From: CAWGJF01 sp963715745 | GTDB taxonomy: Bacteria > Bacteroidota > Ignavibacteria > Ignavibacteriales > Ignavibacteriaceae | Length of the DNA stretch: 64,000 nt | Direction: 5' to 3' | NCBI GenBank assembly: GCA_963715745.1 | Contig: OY970271.1 | Span: forward strand, 248,001-312,000 | Shown here: piece by piece, positions 16,502 through 25,094 of the stretch | Layout of the letters: each line of letters starts with the position of its first letter | How positions within the stretch are numbered: position 1 is the stretch's first letter | Notes under the pieces: generated by a model | Told to the model about the DNA's origin: nothing | The model's database searches: none | The model's input: only the letters and a program-made list of their open reading frames with translations | Position numbers and translations under genes: made by a program

Positions 16502-17203
16502 ATGATCCTTCCTATGGTCCTTATGCAGCTTGGTATATTCCAAGACTACTGGGGTGACTTTTCTGATAATGCATGGTCTGTTCATATGCACTACTGGGCT
16601 GGCACTGTGTGGTATATCTACCTGATAATTCAGCCTTACTTTGCCACACATAATCAAATGAGCAGGCACAGAACCAACGGCATTATAGGTATGTTCCTGG
16701 CTGGTGGTGTTTGTTTAACAGCGCTAAGTATGCTTCACAGGGATCTCGATAATGCTCAGTCTGCATTTGAAAAACCGGACAGTTTTGGACCATTCGGGCC
16801 GTGGTTCTTCTACGGTGTGGCTGCCGTAGAAATAGTAATGATGACCGCTTTCGGGTATGCTGTAATAAAATCCATAATCCACAGGAAGCAGCTGGAAAAT
16901 CATTCTTGGTGGCTGGTATCAACTGTATTTTTGATTATGATGCCTGCGTTGGGTCGTGGAATACAAAATGTATATGTTGATATGAATTTTAAAGACTGGC
17001 CCGACGTTAATATTATGCAGCCTCTTTATTTTACCCAGGTAATTATTTTAACCCTGCTATTCCTTGGAGCGTGGAAATACGGTAAGCTTAAACATCCTGC
17101 AACCTGGTTTGCAGCTGGCATAAATCTTTTCATATTTTTCCTGGAGCCACTTGGAAGATCGGAAGCAATTCAAACATTCTTAAGAACAATCATTAGGGGA
17201 TAA
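16502..17203 (+). CDS. polytopic membrane protein of unknown function, N-terminus uncertain
   Basis: The protein has 233 residues from the first ATG and six to seven predicted membrane segments. These include WAGTVWYIYLIIQPYF, GIIGMFLAGGVCLTALSML, WFFYGVAAVEIVMMTAFGYAVI, LVSTVFLIMMPALG, FTQVIILTLLFLGAW and TWFAAGINLFIFFLEPLG. Histidines at VHMHYWAG and in MSRHRTNG resemble uncharacterised membrane families in which such residues recur. No ribosome-binding site precedes the ATG, and the frame is open 18 codons upstream (ending YKNLHRW), so the true start is doubtful. Flanking DNA is repeat-rich and gives no context. Confidence 0.65.
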   Translation: MILPMVLMQLGIFQDYWGDFSDNAWSVHMHYWAGTVWYIYLIIQPYFATHNQMSRHRTNGIIGMFLAGGVCLTALSMLHRDLDNAQSAFEKPDSFGPFGPWFFYGVAAVEIVMMTAFGYAVIKSIIHRKQLENHSWWLVSTVFLIMMPALGRGIQNVYVDMNFKDWPDVNIMQPLYFTQVIILTLLFLGAWKYGKLKHPATWFAAGINLFIFFLEPLGRSEAIQTFLRTIIRG

Positions 17204-17481
17204 GGTCTTTTCCTTCCATCCAATATTCTTTTCTTAGATTTCCACTCCTGCCTGCCGTTAGGCAGGTTCGTGGGAATGACGCATCGGCTTTAAGATTTCT
17301 CATTGCATTCGAAATGACAAGACGTAAAATTTCTTCCGCCAGAGCCGGACAGGCTCCCGCCAGGACCGGGATCTGACAAAACCATTCCCCCTCCTTGGAA
17401 GAAATGACCCCGACGATGGCGGGGCGGGTACAAGGAAGATTCATACTTTACCACACATTTTTCTTTAATAAAACTTTAAAA
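17204..17481. repeat. dispersed intergenic repeats, including one of a 29-nt direct pair
   Basis: A repeat copy starts at about 17207 (CCAATATT, TTTTCTTAGATT, then a CCTGCCT...AGGCAGG palindrome). The 29 nt at 17272-17300 recur exactly at 18065-18093 on the other side of the coiled-coil gene. No gene is visible here. Confidence 0.65.
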
Positions 17482-17510
17482 CAAAAAAAGGCAGCATAAC
17501 GCTGCCTTCT
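17482..17510 (-). terminator. rho-independent terminator for the coiled-coil gene
   Basis: A stem of AAGGCAGC / GCTGCCTT with a 5-nt loop lies at 17488-17508. On the minus strand it is followed by a run of T (the A-run at 17483-17489 on the plus strand). It sits about 30 nt past the stop of the minus-strand gene at 17538. Confidence 0.8.
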
Positions 17511-17537
17511 TTCTTAGCAAACAAAATATTCTCTGCT

Positions 17538-17825
17538 TTATTGCATCGGGAAATAAACACTTTTCATCGTACCCTGCAAATGGCCCCAGTGTTTCTCCAG
17601 TCCCTTATTTATTTCATCAAAGAGATCTTCTTTTTTAGAATCATCACTCTTTAGTTTTTCTTTTGCATCATTAAGCTGCATCTTCAGGTTATCTATTTCC
17701 TTTTTTGCGCTTTCCTTAATATCGTCTTTAATTTCAGCAAGATTTTTTTCTGCATCAATTATTTTTTCATCCCACTCTTTAAGCTTGTCAGCATATTTAT
17801 CAATTGTTTCTTTACGGTCTGTCAT
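17538..17825 (-). CDS. small coiled-coil protein, sll1863-like
   Basis: The 95-residue, highly charged protein is almost entirely helical, with heptad-like spacing (YADKLKEWDEKIIDAEKNLAEIKDDI ... KKEIDNLKMQLNDAKEKL) and a short hydrophobic C-terminus (MKSVYFPMQ). It resembles small coiled-coil proteins that databases label as sll1863-type stress proteins; that assignment is from general resemblance. It has its own terminator. No partner gene is adjacent. Confidence 0.75.
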   Translation of the reverse strand: MTDRKETIDKYADKLKEWDEKIIDAEKNLAEIKDDIKESAKKEIDNLKMQLNDAKEKLKSDDSKKEDLFDEINKGLEKHWGHLQGTMKSVYFPMQ

Positions 17826-18158
17826 CGTTACTCATCCTTCCAGTTATAACTATTAAAAAAATTATTCGCAGGTTATTGCCTGCTGTTATTTAGATACCCA
17901 TAATTACACAGAAAATCAAGTTTTTATTCGATTTTAAGGCTTTTTGTGATTTAAATAACAGCATTCTGCAGTTTTAAAAATTAAAACACTCTCCTTTCAG
18001 CCGATATTATTTTCTTAGATTCCCGCCTGCCTGCAGAAGCCTATCGGCAAAGGCAGGTTTGCACGGGAATGACGCATCGGCTTTAAGATTTCTTCCCGCA
18101 AATGCGGGGCAGGCCCACCCAATTCTTCGGATTGTGCCGGGTAAACAATTGGAAAAAT
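17826..18158. repeat. intergenic with a long dispersed repeat copy
   Basis: A repeat copy spans about 17990-18115 (GCCGATATT, TTTTCTTAGATT, palindromic CCTGCCTGC...GGCAGG, then GGGAATGACGC). It includes 18065-18093, identical to 17272-17300. The segment 17870-17980 is AT-rich and probably holds the promoter of the coiled-coil gene. Confidence 0.65.
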
Positions 18159-19049
18159 TTAATTGTCCTCTCTGCCCCGTTTCCTATCCAGTCTTCTTTC
18201 GGCTTCCTTTTCATCACCGGAACGATGGCATTCAACACAGTTGCTGAAGTTTCTAATTCCTTCTTTTAAATGTTCCCTCTCAATCCGTGCAGGACTGTGC
18301 TCGTGGCAGTTGTAGCAGGTGTAAGTTGAAAAGGTTTTTTTCACATTATGGCAGTCAGCACAATTTGAGGGATGGTTCCTGTCAAACCTGAAATATTTTG
18401 TGTGATCAAAAGTTGATGGCTTCCATTTATCTGTTGTATGGCACTGCACACACTGTATTGCCTTGCCAATACTTTTATGCAGCACATCAGCCGGCTGTTT
18501 GCTTTCGTGACAGCTTCTGCATTCGTTCAGTCTTTCACCGAGAAGTGCGTGCTTAAAGTGTGAGGGCTTCCATGCTTCTGTGCTGTGGCATTCTGAACAG
18601 TTGAATGTTAATGTTCTGTGGATATCGTCAACGGGTTTCTGCGGTAAGTGGCATTTGGTGCATTCCTTCTGCAGGTCTGATGAAAGTACGGTATGAGTGA
18701 ATTTTAATGTTGCATTTTCCCGCGATAGTCCGTTATGCTCTGTGTGGCAGTCATAACATTGTATAGTAATTATTGACTGGTGAAGCAAGCTGCTTTTAGT
18801 GTTGCCCAATTCTCTTTCTTCTCCGCTAACTTTTCTTAATCCAATCCCGGAAACCTGGTGGCATTCAATACACTTTTCTGTTTGTGCACCGGCACCGAGT
18901 GTGTGACATGAAAGACAGTCATTCTTCAGATGCATATGGTCTGCAATCATCACCCCGGGATTTATTGTGTAGTAAGGAAAAATAATAATTCCCGCCACCC
19001 CAAGACCGAGTGCAATTAAAAAAGTTATCAGTGTTGCATGCTTTACCAT
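18159..19049 (-). CDS. ten-haem cytochrome c with N-terminal membrane anchor
   Basis: I choose the ATG at 19049 (MVKHATLITFLIALGLGVAG), which overlaps the upstream stop by 7 nt and gives a proper anchor; the upstream in-frame extension belongs to the neighbouring gene. The 296-residue protein carries ten CXXCH haem-binding motifs: CLSCH, CIECH, CYDCH, CTKCH, CSECH, CRSCH, CVQCH, CADCH, CYNCH and CVECH. Many additional histidines could serve as distal ligands. It should be an electron carrier on the periplasmic face. The adjacent cytochrome-b-like membrane protein suggests a quinol-to-periplasm electron path. The terminal acceptor is not evident. Confidence 0.92.
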   Translation of the reverse strand: MVKHATLITFLIALGLGVAGIIIFPYYTINPGVMIADHMHLKNDCLSCHTLGAGAQTEKCIECHQVSGIGLRKVSGEERELGNTKSSLLHQSIITIQCYDCHTEHNGLSRENATLKFTHTVLSSDLQKECTKCHLPQKPVDDIHRTLTFNCSECHSTEAWKPSHFKHALLGERLNECRSCHESKQPADVLHKSIGKAIQCVQCHTTDKWKPSTFDHTKYFRFDRNHPSNCADCHNVKKTFSTYTCYNCHEHSPARIEREHLKEGIRNFSNCVECHRSGDEKEAERRLDRKRGREDN

Positions 19050-19618
19050 CGCCAGAAAAGCAATATTGTTATTATATGAAGCAATGCAAATGCAGCAAAG
19101 ATTACAGTAAGCGGAATATGAACGCTCCTCCACATCTGCATCTTATCAGCAATTAAAGATAACGCGAACAGTTCTTTTTCAATTTCTTCTTCAGAAAGTT
19201 TTTTTGCTTTAAGCTCTTCCCGTTTATGCTTTATACTTTCCCTTGCCTGTTTAAGCAGATACTTTCCGGTGATTCCGCTTGCAACAACAATTAGCATAGC
19301 AAATACTGCAATACGCGGGATGATTGCATCGAACTCAAAACCTGCGTGAAGAAGAATTAACAGTGCCCCTGCCCACGCAAGCAGTTCATGCAAATTAAGC
19401 AGTGACCTTGCCTTACCAAGCTTTATTATTTTTCTTTTACGAAGCGAGTAAATGAAAGATATTATTATTAAAGAGGTTCCTGCAATGCCAAGGTATCTTA
19501 AAGTCCATTTCAATCCAGAACTGTGCATATAGAAATGGATCACGGCAGCAGAAATGATCAATGCAAGGTAGAGAAATACAAACGGAAGAATTTTTCTGAT
19601 AGTAAACTTTAACGGCAT
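19043..19618 (-). CDS. cytochrome-b-like membrane protein, partner of the ten-haem cytochrome
   Basis: The 191-residue protein has five or six membrane helices. Two of them carry histidine pairs spaced for haem b: NLHELLAWAGALLILLHAGF (about 75-95) and RSVHIPLTVIFAAFALLHII near the C-terminus. A charged helical loop (KHKREELKAKKLSEEEIEKEL) lies between them. The pattern is that of di-haem cytochrome b561 or ferric-reductase-like proteins. It overlaps the multihaem cytochrome gene by 7 nt and probably oxidises quinol and passes electrons to it, which is inference. Confidence 0.8.
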   Translation of the reverse strand: MPLKFTIRKILPFVFLYLALIISAAVIHFYMHSSGLKWTLRYLGIAGTSLIIISFIYSLRKRKIIKLGKARSLLNLHELLAWAGALLILLHAGFEFDAIIPRIAVFAMLIVVASGITGKYLLKQARESIKHKREELKAKKLSEEEIEKELFALSLIADKMQMWRSVHIPLTVIFAAFALLHIITILLFWRW

Positions 19619-19771
19619 AAACTCTGAGAAATTTACAGTACTAATTTAGGAAATTAAAAGAAGATAATTACCTGTTTAGTATTGTATTATAGTTTAACGT
19701 GACAATTCTACGGGCTCCCGTTCCTTGCAGATGAAAACGGTGAAGTAATGGATGGCAGGAAAGTTGAAGTT

Positions 19772-20698
19772 TTATTCAGATAAAAACTTTTTTACTTCAT
19801 CAACAAACAATTCTGTGTTTGTATCCATAGCTATATGCTGCTGACCTTCCAGAACAACAGCCCTGCTCTCTGGTAAAGTTTCATCAAGAAGCTGAATTAC
19901 TTCTTTGAATAAATCGGGGCTGTCTCCGCCCAGCATAAGCAGAACCGGTATATCGAGGTGTTTGAATTTTGCCTGATCAAAAGAATATATACGGTGGAGC
20001 GTTAGCTCTCTTGGTATAGTAGGTGCAAGTTCAATCCGTCTTTTGTAAACCGGAAGCTTACTGTATTTTTCAAATTCGTAATCCGGCATTTTAACCACTT
20101 CCTTAAAAAATACTTCAAGAGCATCTTTATTCCTGCTGCTGTCTATCAACGCCTGCATTTTATCCGGGACCCCGGGCGGATGAGTTGGGATTCCAATCGG
20201 GAGAGGCGGCTCGTAAAGAATTAATTTTTTTATTTTGTCTGTCAGAAGAGATGCTTCCAGTGAAACAATTGCACCATGTGAATGACCAAGGAGAAAAACA
20301 GGTTTATTAATTGACTCAATAACCGCAGCAATATCCTCTGCTTCTTTAAATAAGCTGTATTCAGGTGAATCGCCGCTCATACCTCTTCCTCTCCTTTCCA
20401 CTGCATACACGGTAAATTGATTTTCGAAATGCGGAATTATCGGATTCCAGCGGGAGTGATCTGCGGTTGTACCGTGGACAAGAAGAAGCGGTGGTCCTTT
20501 TCCTTTTTTGATAAATCCTATTTCTGTTCCGTCTTTAGAAATTACTTTTTGCATAGAGTGTCCCTCCCTTGTTCCGACTGAATTCTGAAAATTCCTGATT
20601 AACATGTAACCGGCGGCTATCGATAATATTACAAGTAATGTCTTGGCAATATTTTTAACGAGGGTTTTAGGTGGTTTCACATTTGATGCCTGTTTCAT
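19772..20698 (-). CDS. membrane-anchored alpha/beta hydrolase
   Basis: The 308-residue protein has one N-terminal membrane helix (TLLVILSIAAGYMLI) and then a complete alpha/beta hydrolase domain. It shows the oxyanion motif LLLVHGTTADHSRW, the nucleophile elbow LGHSHGA, an aspartate in LLMLGGDSPDLF, and the catalytic histidine in EGQQHIAMDT. The substrate cannot be read from sequence; esters or peroxidase-type reactions are both seen in this family. The gene is transcribed alone, with repeat DNA upstream. Confidence 0.88.
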   Translation of the reverse strand: MKQASNVKPPKTLVKNIAKTLLVILSIAAGYMLIRNFQNSVGTREGHSMQKVISKDGTEIGFIKKGKGPPLLLVHGTTADHSRWNPIIPHFENQFTVYAVERRGRGMSGDSPEYSLFKEAEDIAAVIESINKPVFLLGHSHGAIVSLEASLLTDKIKKLILYEPPLPIGIPTHPPGVPDKMQALIDSSRNKDALEVFFKEVVKMPDYEFEKYSKLPVYKRRIELAPTIPRELTLHRIYSFDQAKFKHLDIPVLLMLGGDSPDLFKEVIQLLDETLPESRAVVLEGQQHIAMDTNTELFVDEVKKFLSE

Positions 20699-20845
20699 AC
20701 TTTTAAATAAAATACAAAAGAAATTAAGTCAAAATTTACCTAGGTGGAAATTTTTCTTCTAATGAATTAATCTTTTGTAGAAATTCAAAACTGATCACCA
20801 ACCCGCCTCACCTTCAGGCAAGTCACTCAAAATGACAGGCAGAGT

Positions 20846-22204
20846 TCAGGACGACAATAAAATTTTTGAAAGTTCCTCTGCTTCAACTCTAATTTCAGGG
20901 GCGGCAAGAGATTCCCATACAATGCCCTTTAGCGGAAGTCCGATTGTATAAATTATACAGGAAGGTTTTCCATCCTTCTGTATTACGTTGCCTTCAGGAA
21001 GTGCATCAATACCGAGATGAGCGGGATCGCATTGAATTAAACTACGCCTTAAAAGGTTTTTAATAAACGGCTGATCAATCTGTTCATAATCCTGGCAGGG
21101 ACCAATACAATTAATTACAATATTTGTATGAACAGATTTTTCATCAGTTGTTCCACGTTCAATAAATTTTGCTTCCATTTTATTCTTTGAGGGAATTATA
21201 TCTGTTATTCTCCCGGTGAGAACTTCCAGCTGACCGGATGATCTTAACCTGCTGATTATTTCATCGCTTGACGGTGGTATCCTGCTGCGGATAATTTCCC
21301 AGTATCTGAAAACATGCCGGAGAAATCTTATTTTCTCATCCGGATGTAATGCCGTCCAGATTGATTTTGTATGCGGTCTTAGTGAATCAATAACCGATCT
21401 TGGATCAAGTCCTTTTTCATTCGCAATCCTTAGATGTTTAAGTACAATGTGGAAAACAGAAGGAATATCTGTAAGCCCCTCCAGCTCGTTATAAAAGGAC
21501 GGATATGGCTCGACTTTTTTCTGAACCATCGGAAAAATACCTCGCCGGGATATGGTTATCATTTTTCCTTTGTGATTTTTTTTGCTGAGCCCGGTTGCCA
21601 GGTCGACCATTGTTTGTCCTGTACCGATGAACAGAATAGTATCTTCAGTTGATAGATTGTTATAGATCTCCGAATTCCAGGGATTTTGAATGTAACGCTT
21701 ATCAGTAATAAATGAATCACTTTTTAACTGCGGATTCTTTGGTAGAGAATTACCCAAAGCAAGTACAACTTTATCTGAAATAATTTCAGAACCATCTTCC
21801 ATAAACACAACAGGTTTGCCATTATTTATTTTTAAATCAACAGCTTCTCCCTGTATACGTTCGAATAATTTGTTGTCACCTTTTCCATACAAAGCTTCCT
21901 GAAACATTTCCTGAACATATTTCCTGTAAAGTTTCCTTGGAAGATAATCACCCTTTGCCGCGGCAATATTTTTTTCATTGACCCACTTCAGAAAGTGTTC
22001 CGGGTCATCAGCAAAAGCACCCATAAGTTCCACAGGAACATTGAGAAGATGATCTTCATTTGTTGAATATGCAGGTCCCATTTCTTCCTGGCTGTTCCGG
22101 TCTATTAGTTTTATTTGAACCTGATCATCGCAATGCTGCTTAAGGAGATTCATCCCAAGCAATGTTCCGGAAAGCCCTGCACCAATTATTGTAATCTGTT
22201 TCAT
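20846..22204 (-). CDS. FAD/NAD(P)-binding protein (NAD_binding_9 type)
   Basis: The 452-residue protein begins with the dinucleotide-binding fold ITIIGAGLSGTLLGMNLL. The family signature GPAYSTNEDHLLNVPVELMGAFADDPEHFLKWV follows near 50-85. A second nucleotide-binding segment, DTILFIGTGQTMVDLATGLSKK, is central. Members of this group are flavoenzymes of mostly unknown substrate, some acting in hydroxamate or amino-acid modification. No biosynthetic neighbours are present to narrow it down. Confidence 0.87.
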   Translation of the reverse strand: MKQITIIGAGLSGTLLGMNLLKQHCDDQVQIKLIDRNSQEEMGPAYSTNEDHLLNVPVELMGAFADDPEHFLKWVNEKNIAAAKGDYLPRKLYRKYVQEMFQEALYGKGDNKLFERIQGEAVDLKINNGKPVVFMEDGSEIISDKVVLALGNSLPKNPQLKSDSFITDKRYIQNPWNSEIYNNLSTEDTILFIGTGQTMVDLATGLSKKNHKGKMITISRRGIFPMVQKKVEPYPSFYNELEGLTDIPSVFHIVLKHLRIANEKGLDPRSVIDSLRPHTKSIWTALHPDEKIRFLRHVFRYWEIIRSRIPPSSDEIISRLRSSGQLEVLTGRITDIIPSKNKMEAKFIERGTTDEKSVHTNIVINCIGPCQDYEQIDQPFIKNLLRRSLIQCDPAHLGIDALPEGNVIQKDGKPSCIIYTIGLPLKGIVWESLAAPEIRVEAEELSKILLSS

Positions 22205-22636
22205 ATATAAAAATTTTGGATTATTAAAGTAAAATGATATAAAACATAACAGTACTATGCAAAATTTTTTGTTAAAGGGCAGGTAAAGCGTCCGGGATTT
22301 TAAAAATTAAAATACTCTCCTTTCAACCTATGTCTTTTTATAGACTCCCACTATTGTGGGACTGACAGGCGTGGTATCATCCTGAACGAAGTGCCTTTCC
22401 ACCGTAGGTGGAATGATTTTTTTACTAAAGGAAGGAGATTCTCACTCGCATTGGAATGACTTGTGGTAAGATTTCTCCTTTCACTCGAAATGACCCCGCC
22501 TTCACCAGCGCTGCAGCGGGGCAGGCCCGTCTAATCCTTATGATCATTCCGGGCGAACAACACTAAACTTCAGAGTTCTCTCCATCGCGGGGGAATTAAT
22601 TTTCAGCATTTCTATTTTTATATCAGATAACAATAA
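22205..22636. repeat. intergenic with degenerate dispersed repeats
   Basis: A repeat copy lies at about 22314-22370 (CAACCTATG, TTTTTATAGACT, palindromic CCCACTATTGTGGG). Further fragments to about 22530 contain GGAATGAC and CGAAATGACCCCGCCTTC. No gene was found. Confidence 0.6.
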
Positions 22637-23326
22637 TCATTTAAGCAAAACTTTAATGCCGGAAAACCAGAGTTTAAAACTTTTATCTGCATTGTTGTGC
22701 ACGGTTGATAAATTCAACCCGTTAAAGCTTTTGTATCCTTCCCAGGTTAAAATCCTGCCATCTTTTTTACCACCGCGCCTGTATATCCACTCATGGATTA
22801 AATTATCTTTACCGATGTAAAGTTCAAAAATATCTCCCGGCGTATATCCGCCTGCATCCGGCGGGTATTTTACAATCAGGCAGCGTGCCTTCCTTTTACT
22901 GAGAGGATAAGGACGGGTGCCGGCATCAACAATCTCTGCTTTTTTATCCCACACCATGTGAAAAGGAAACAACAGCCAGTATTGATCATTTATGAACATT
23001 GCATCCACAAATGATTTCAGATTATCATTCTTATCGATTGCTCCCCTGTTGTATGAATAATTAATTTCTTTTCCGTCTTTGTTCAATCCTTTGTAAGTTA
23101 CTTTATTTGTTCCGGGTTCCCAGTACCAGACTCTTACTGTCTGCATACCTTTATTCAACACATTAAATGTAAATGAGACAGACTTAACTTTAGTAAAAGC
23201 TTTTAACCCATAAGCATCAGCAACTTTTTCTATAAGTGAATTTTCTGTTTGTGAAAATGAGTTCGGGTTAAACAGAAAGGAAACAAAAAAAAGTGAAAAG
23301 AAAAAATATTTAGTTCTTATTAACAT
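22637..23326 (-). CDS. secreted protein of unknown function (DUF6503-like pattern)
   Basis: The 229-residue protein has a signal peptide (YFFFSLFFVSFLFNPNSFSQ), and an AAGGAG ribosome-binding site supports the start. The mature part is a single beta-rich domain (AYGLKAFTKVKSVSFTFNVL ... VRVWYWEPGTNKVTYKG ... NDQYWLLFPFHMVWD ... YIGKDNLIHEWIYRRGG). It resembles periplasmic lipoprotein-carrier-like folds such as LolA/DUF6503, but I am not sure. It stands alone between repeats. Confidence 0.72.
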   Translation of the reverse strand: MLIRTKYFFFSLFFVSFLFNPNSFSQTENSLIEKVADAYGLKAFTKVKSVSFTFNVLNKGMQTVRVWYWEPGTNKVTYKGLNKDGKEINYSYNRGAIDKNDNLKSFVDAMFINDQYWLLFPFHMVWDKKAEIVDAGTRPYPLSKRKARCLIVKYPPDAGGYTPGDIFELYIGKDNLIHEWIYRRGGKKDGRILTWEGYKSFNGLNLSTVHNNADKSFKLWFSGIKVLLK

Positions 23327-23488
23327 AAATACTCCTTAATAACATTATCAGCAATTCTTTTTAAATATAATCATTTTTGCCCCCGTTGATGCAGGCATTA
23401 AAAACACACCCCTGATAAACTCACAACGAAAATGAAATCTGTCTCTTTAGCAGAAATCACTTCATTAAAATTTATTAATCAAAATTTA

Positions 23489-23508
23489 AGCTAAAGTTAA
23501 TTTTAGCT
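23489..23508. promoter_or_regulatory. perfect inverted repeat upstream of a small gene, possible operator
   Basis: AGCTAAA and TTTAGCT are separated by 6 nt, about 85 nt before the ATG at 23592. Such a site could bind a dimeric regulator. There is no other evidence. Confidence 0.3.
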
Positions 23509-23591
23509 AAGTATATAGACAGCCTGGAAAAAAATCCGGGTGTTTGTACCTCAATTAATTTATTCATTCACAAATTGAAGGAACAGGTAAT

Positions 23592-23897
23592 ATGAAAATG
23601 CTCTTAAAGGCGGTATTCCCCACCGAACCGTTCAACGCTCTTGTTAAAAAAGCAACAGCAGGAAAGCTTCTCGAAAAAGCTATGGAAGAATTGCAACCTG
23701 AAGAAGCACACTTTACCTTGTCGGATGGAAAACGCTGCTTGCTTATGGTGGTTAATGTTAATAATCCTGCCGATTATGTGAAATACGCTGAGCCATTCTT
23801 TTTACAATTCAATGCCCAGATAAAATATGATATTACAATTAGTCCAACAGATATGAAAGCTTCAGGTCTTGAGGCGATAGGGAAAAAGTATGCTTAA
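23592..23897 (+). CDS. small conserved alpha/beta protein of unknown function
   Basis: The 101-residue protein (LKAVFPTEPFNALVKKATAGKLLEKAMEELQPEEAHFTLSDGKRCLLMVVNVNNPADYVKYAEPFFLQFNAQIKYDITIS) has the size and strand-helix rhythm of a dimeric ferredoxin-like alpha/beta barrel. No catalytic residues stand out. A GGAACAG stretch precedes the ATG at moderate distance. It has no operon partner. The domain class is inferred from pattern alone. Confidence 0.68.
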   Translation: MKMLLKAVFPTEPFNALVKKATAGKLLEKAMEELQPEEAHFTLSDGKRCLLMVVNVNNPADYVKYAEPFFLQFNAQIKYDITISPTDMKASGLEAIGKKYA

Positions 23898-24163
23898 GAT
23901 TTAAAGCGGGTGGAAATATATCACGTTAGAATGGCACTATCGTTTGTATAAACAATGTGCCATTCTCTTTCCTTTTAAAGCATCAAAACTCACCGCAAAT
24001 TATATAATCAAAATCATTTCCGACGCAGAAAAACAAAAATACCGGGAATGACCTTTTGAGATAATACATTCTTTTTCTCACTTCTGCTCAGTTTTTTGAT
24101 TCAGGCATTAATAACTAATTTTAATAACATAAAATTTTTAAATGATTATTAAAAGGAGTGCGG

Positions 24164-24865
24164 ATGAAGGCAAAGTATTTCTTTTTAATCCTGTTAATAT
24201 TTACTTTATTAATTAATATTAAGCCGTCTTACTCACAGGATGCAGGTCTGAATTTCATCCTGGCTTTCCCGCAGGGAGAATTTAAAGAAAATGTAGACAG
24301 GCTTGGGTTCGGCCTTGGTGGCGAATTCATGTTTCTTACACCTCAAAAAGGATCACCGGTAGGCATCGGAATAAATGCCGGCTTTATTAATTACGGCAGT
24401 GAATCACGAAGGGAGCCTTTCAGCCTCACCATTCCTGATGTAACTGTTGATGTAGACAGGACGAACAATCTTTTTAATTTTCATCTGATGCTGAGAGTAG
24501 CACCTTATGCAGGAAAGCTTCGTCCTTATGCTGAAGGTTTGTTCGGCGGTGCTTATATCTATACGCAAACAGAAATTAAAAGCCGTGGTGCGGAAGAAGT
24601 TGCAAGCTCAACAAACTTTGATGATTTTGCATGGAATTACGGTGCGGGTGTCGGATTGATGTACGAAGTTCACAGTGATAACGAAAAAGGTACAGCATTC
24701 TTTATTGATCTTAGAGCCCGGTACCTTTACGGATCGGAAGCGGAGTACCTGAAAGAAGGTTCCGTGATAATTGAGAACGGCCGGGTAACCTATGAAGTAT
24801 CAAGATCAAAAACCGATTTGCTGACAGTACAGCTTGGCGTGATATACTTTTTCTCGTACAATTAG
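24164..24865 (+). CDS. outer-membrane beta-barrel protein
   Basis: I start at the ATG at 24164, with AAAAGGAG 5 nt upstream; a GTG two codons earlier overlaps that site. The 233-residue protein has a signal peptide ending in SYSQ. Alternating hydrophobic strands follow with family features GLNFILAFPQGEFKENVDRLGFGLGGEF, LRPYAEGLFGGAY, GAGVGLMYEV and a final strand LLTVQLGVIYFFSYN. This is typical of small porin-like or OmpA-barrel proteins. No transport specificity can be given. Confidence 0.82.
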   Translation: MKAKYFFLILLIFTLLINIKPSYSQDAGLNFILAFPQGEFKENVDRLGFGLGGEFMFLTPQKGSPVGIGINAGFINYGSESRREPFSLTIPDVTVDVDRTNNLFNFHLMLRVAPYAGKLRPYAEGLFGGAYIYTQTEIKSRGAEEVASSTNFDDFAWNYGAGVGLMYEVHSDNEKGTAFFIDLRARYLYGSEAEYLKEGSVIIENGRVTYEVSRSKTDLLTVQLGVIYFFSYN

Positions 24866-25094
24866 AACTACGGATTTAAACCTGAAATGGGAAAATTATT
24901 CATTCCACTTTTACTTTTACAAAATAAAGAGCCTTATAATCAGAACAATAATCGAAGGAATAATTTTTTTTCTTCAATCCTTTATATAAACTGCAGGATA
25001 ACTTATTTTAGTGGCTGAATATCCTGTCCGGATTGCTTCTTTAAATAAAATCTTAAACTGGTTTATTAAAACATATAATATTTAAGGCTTACCA

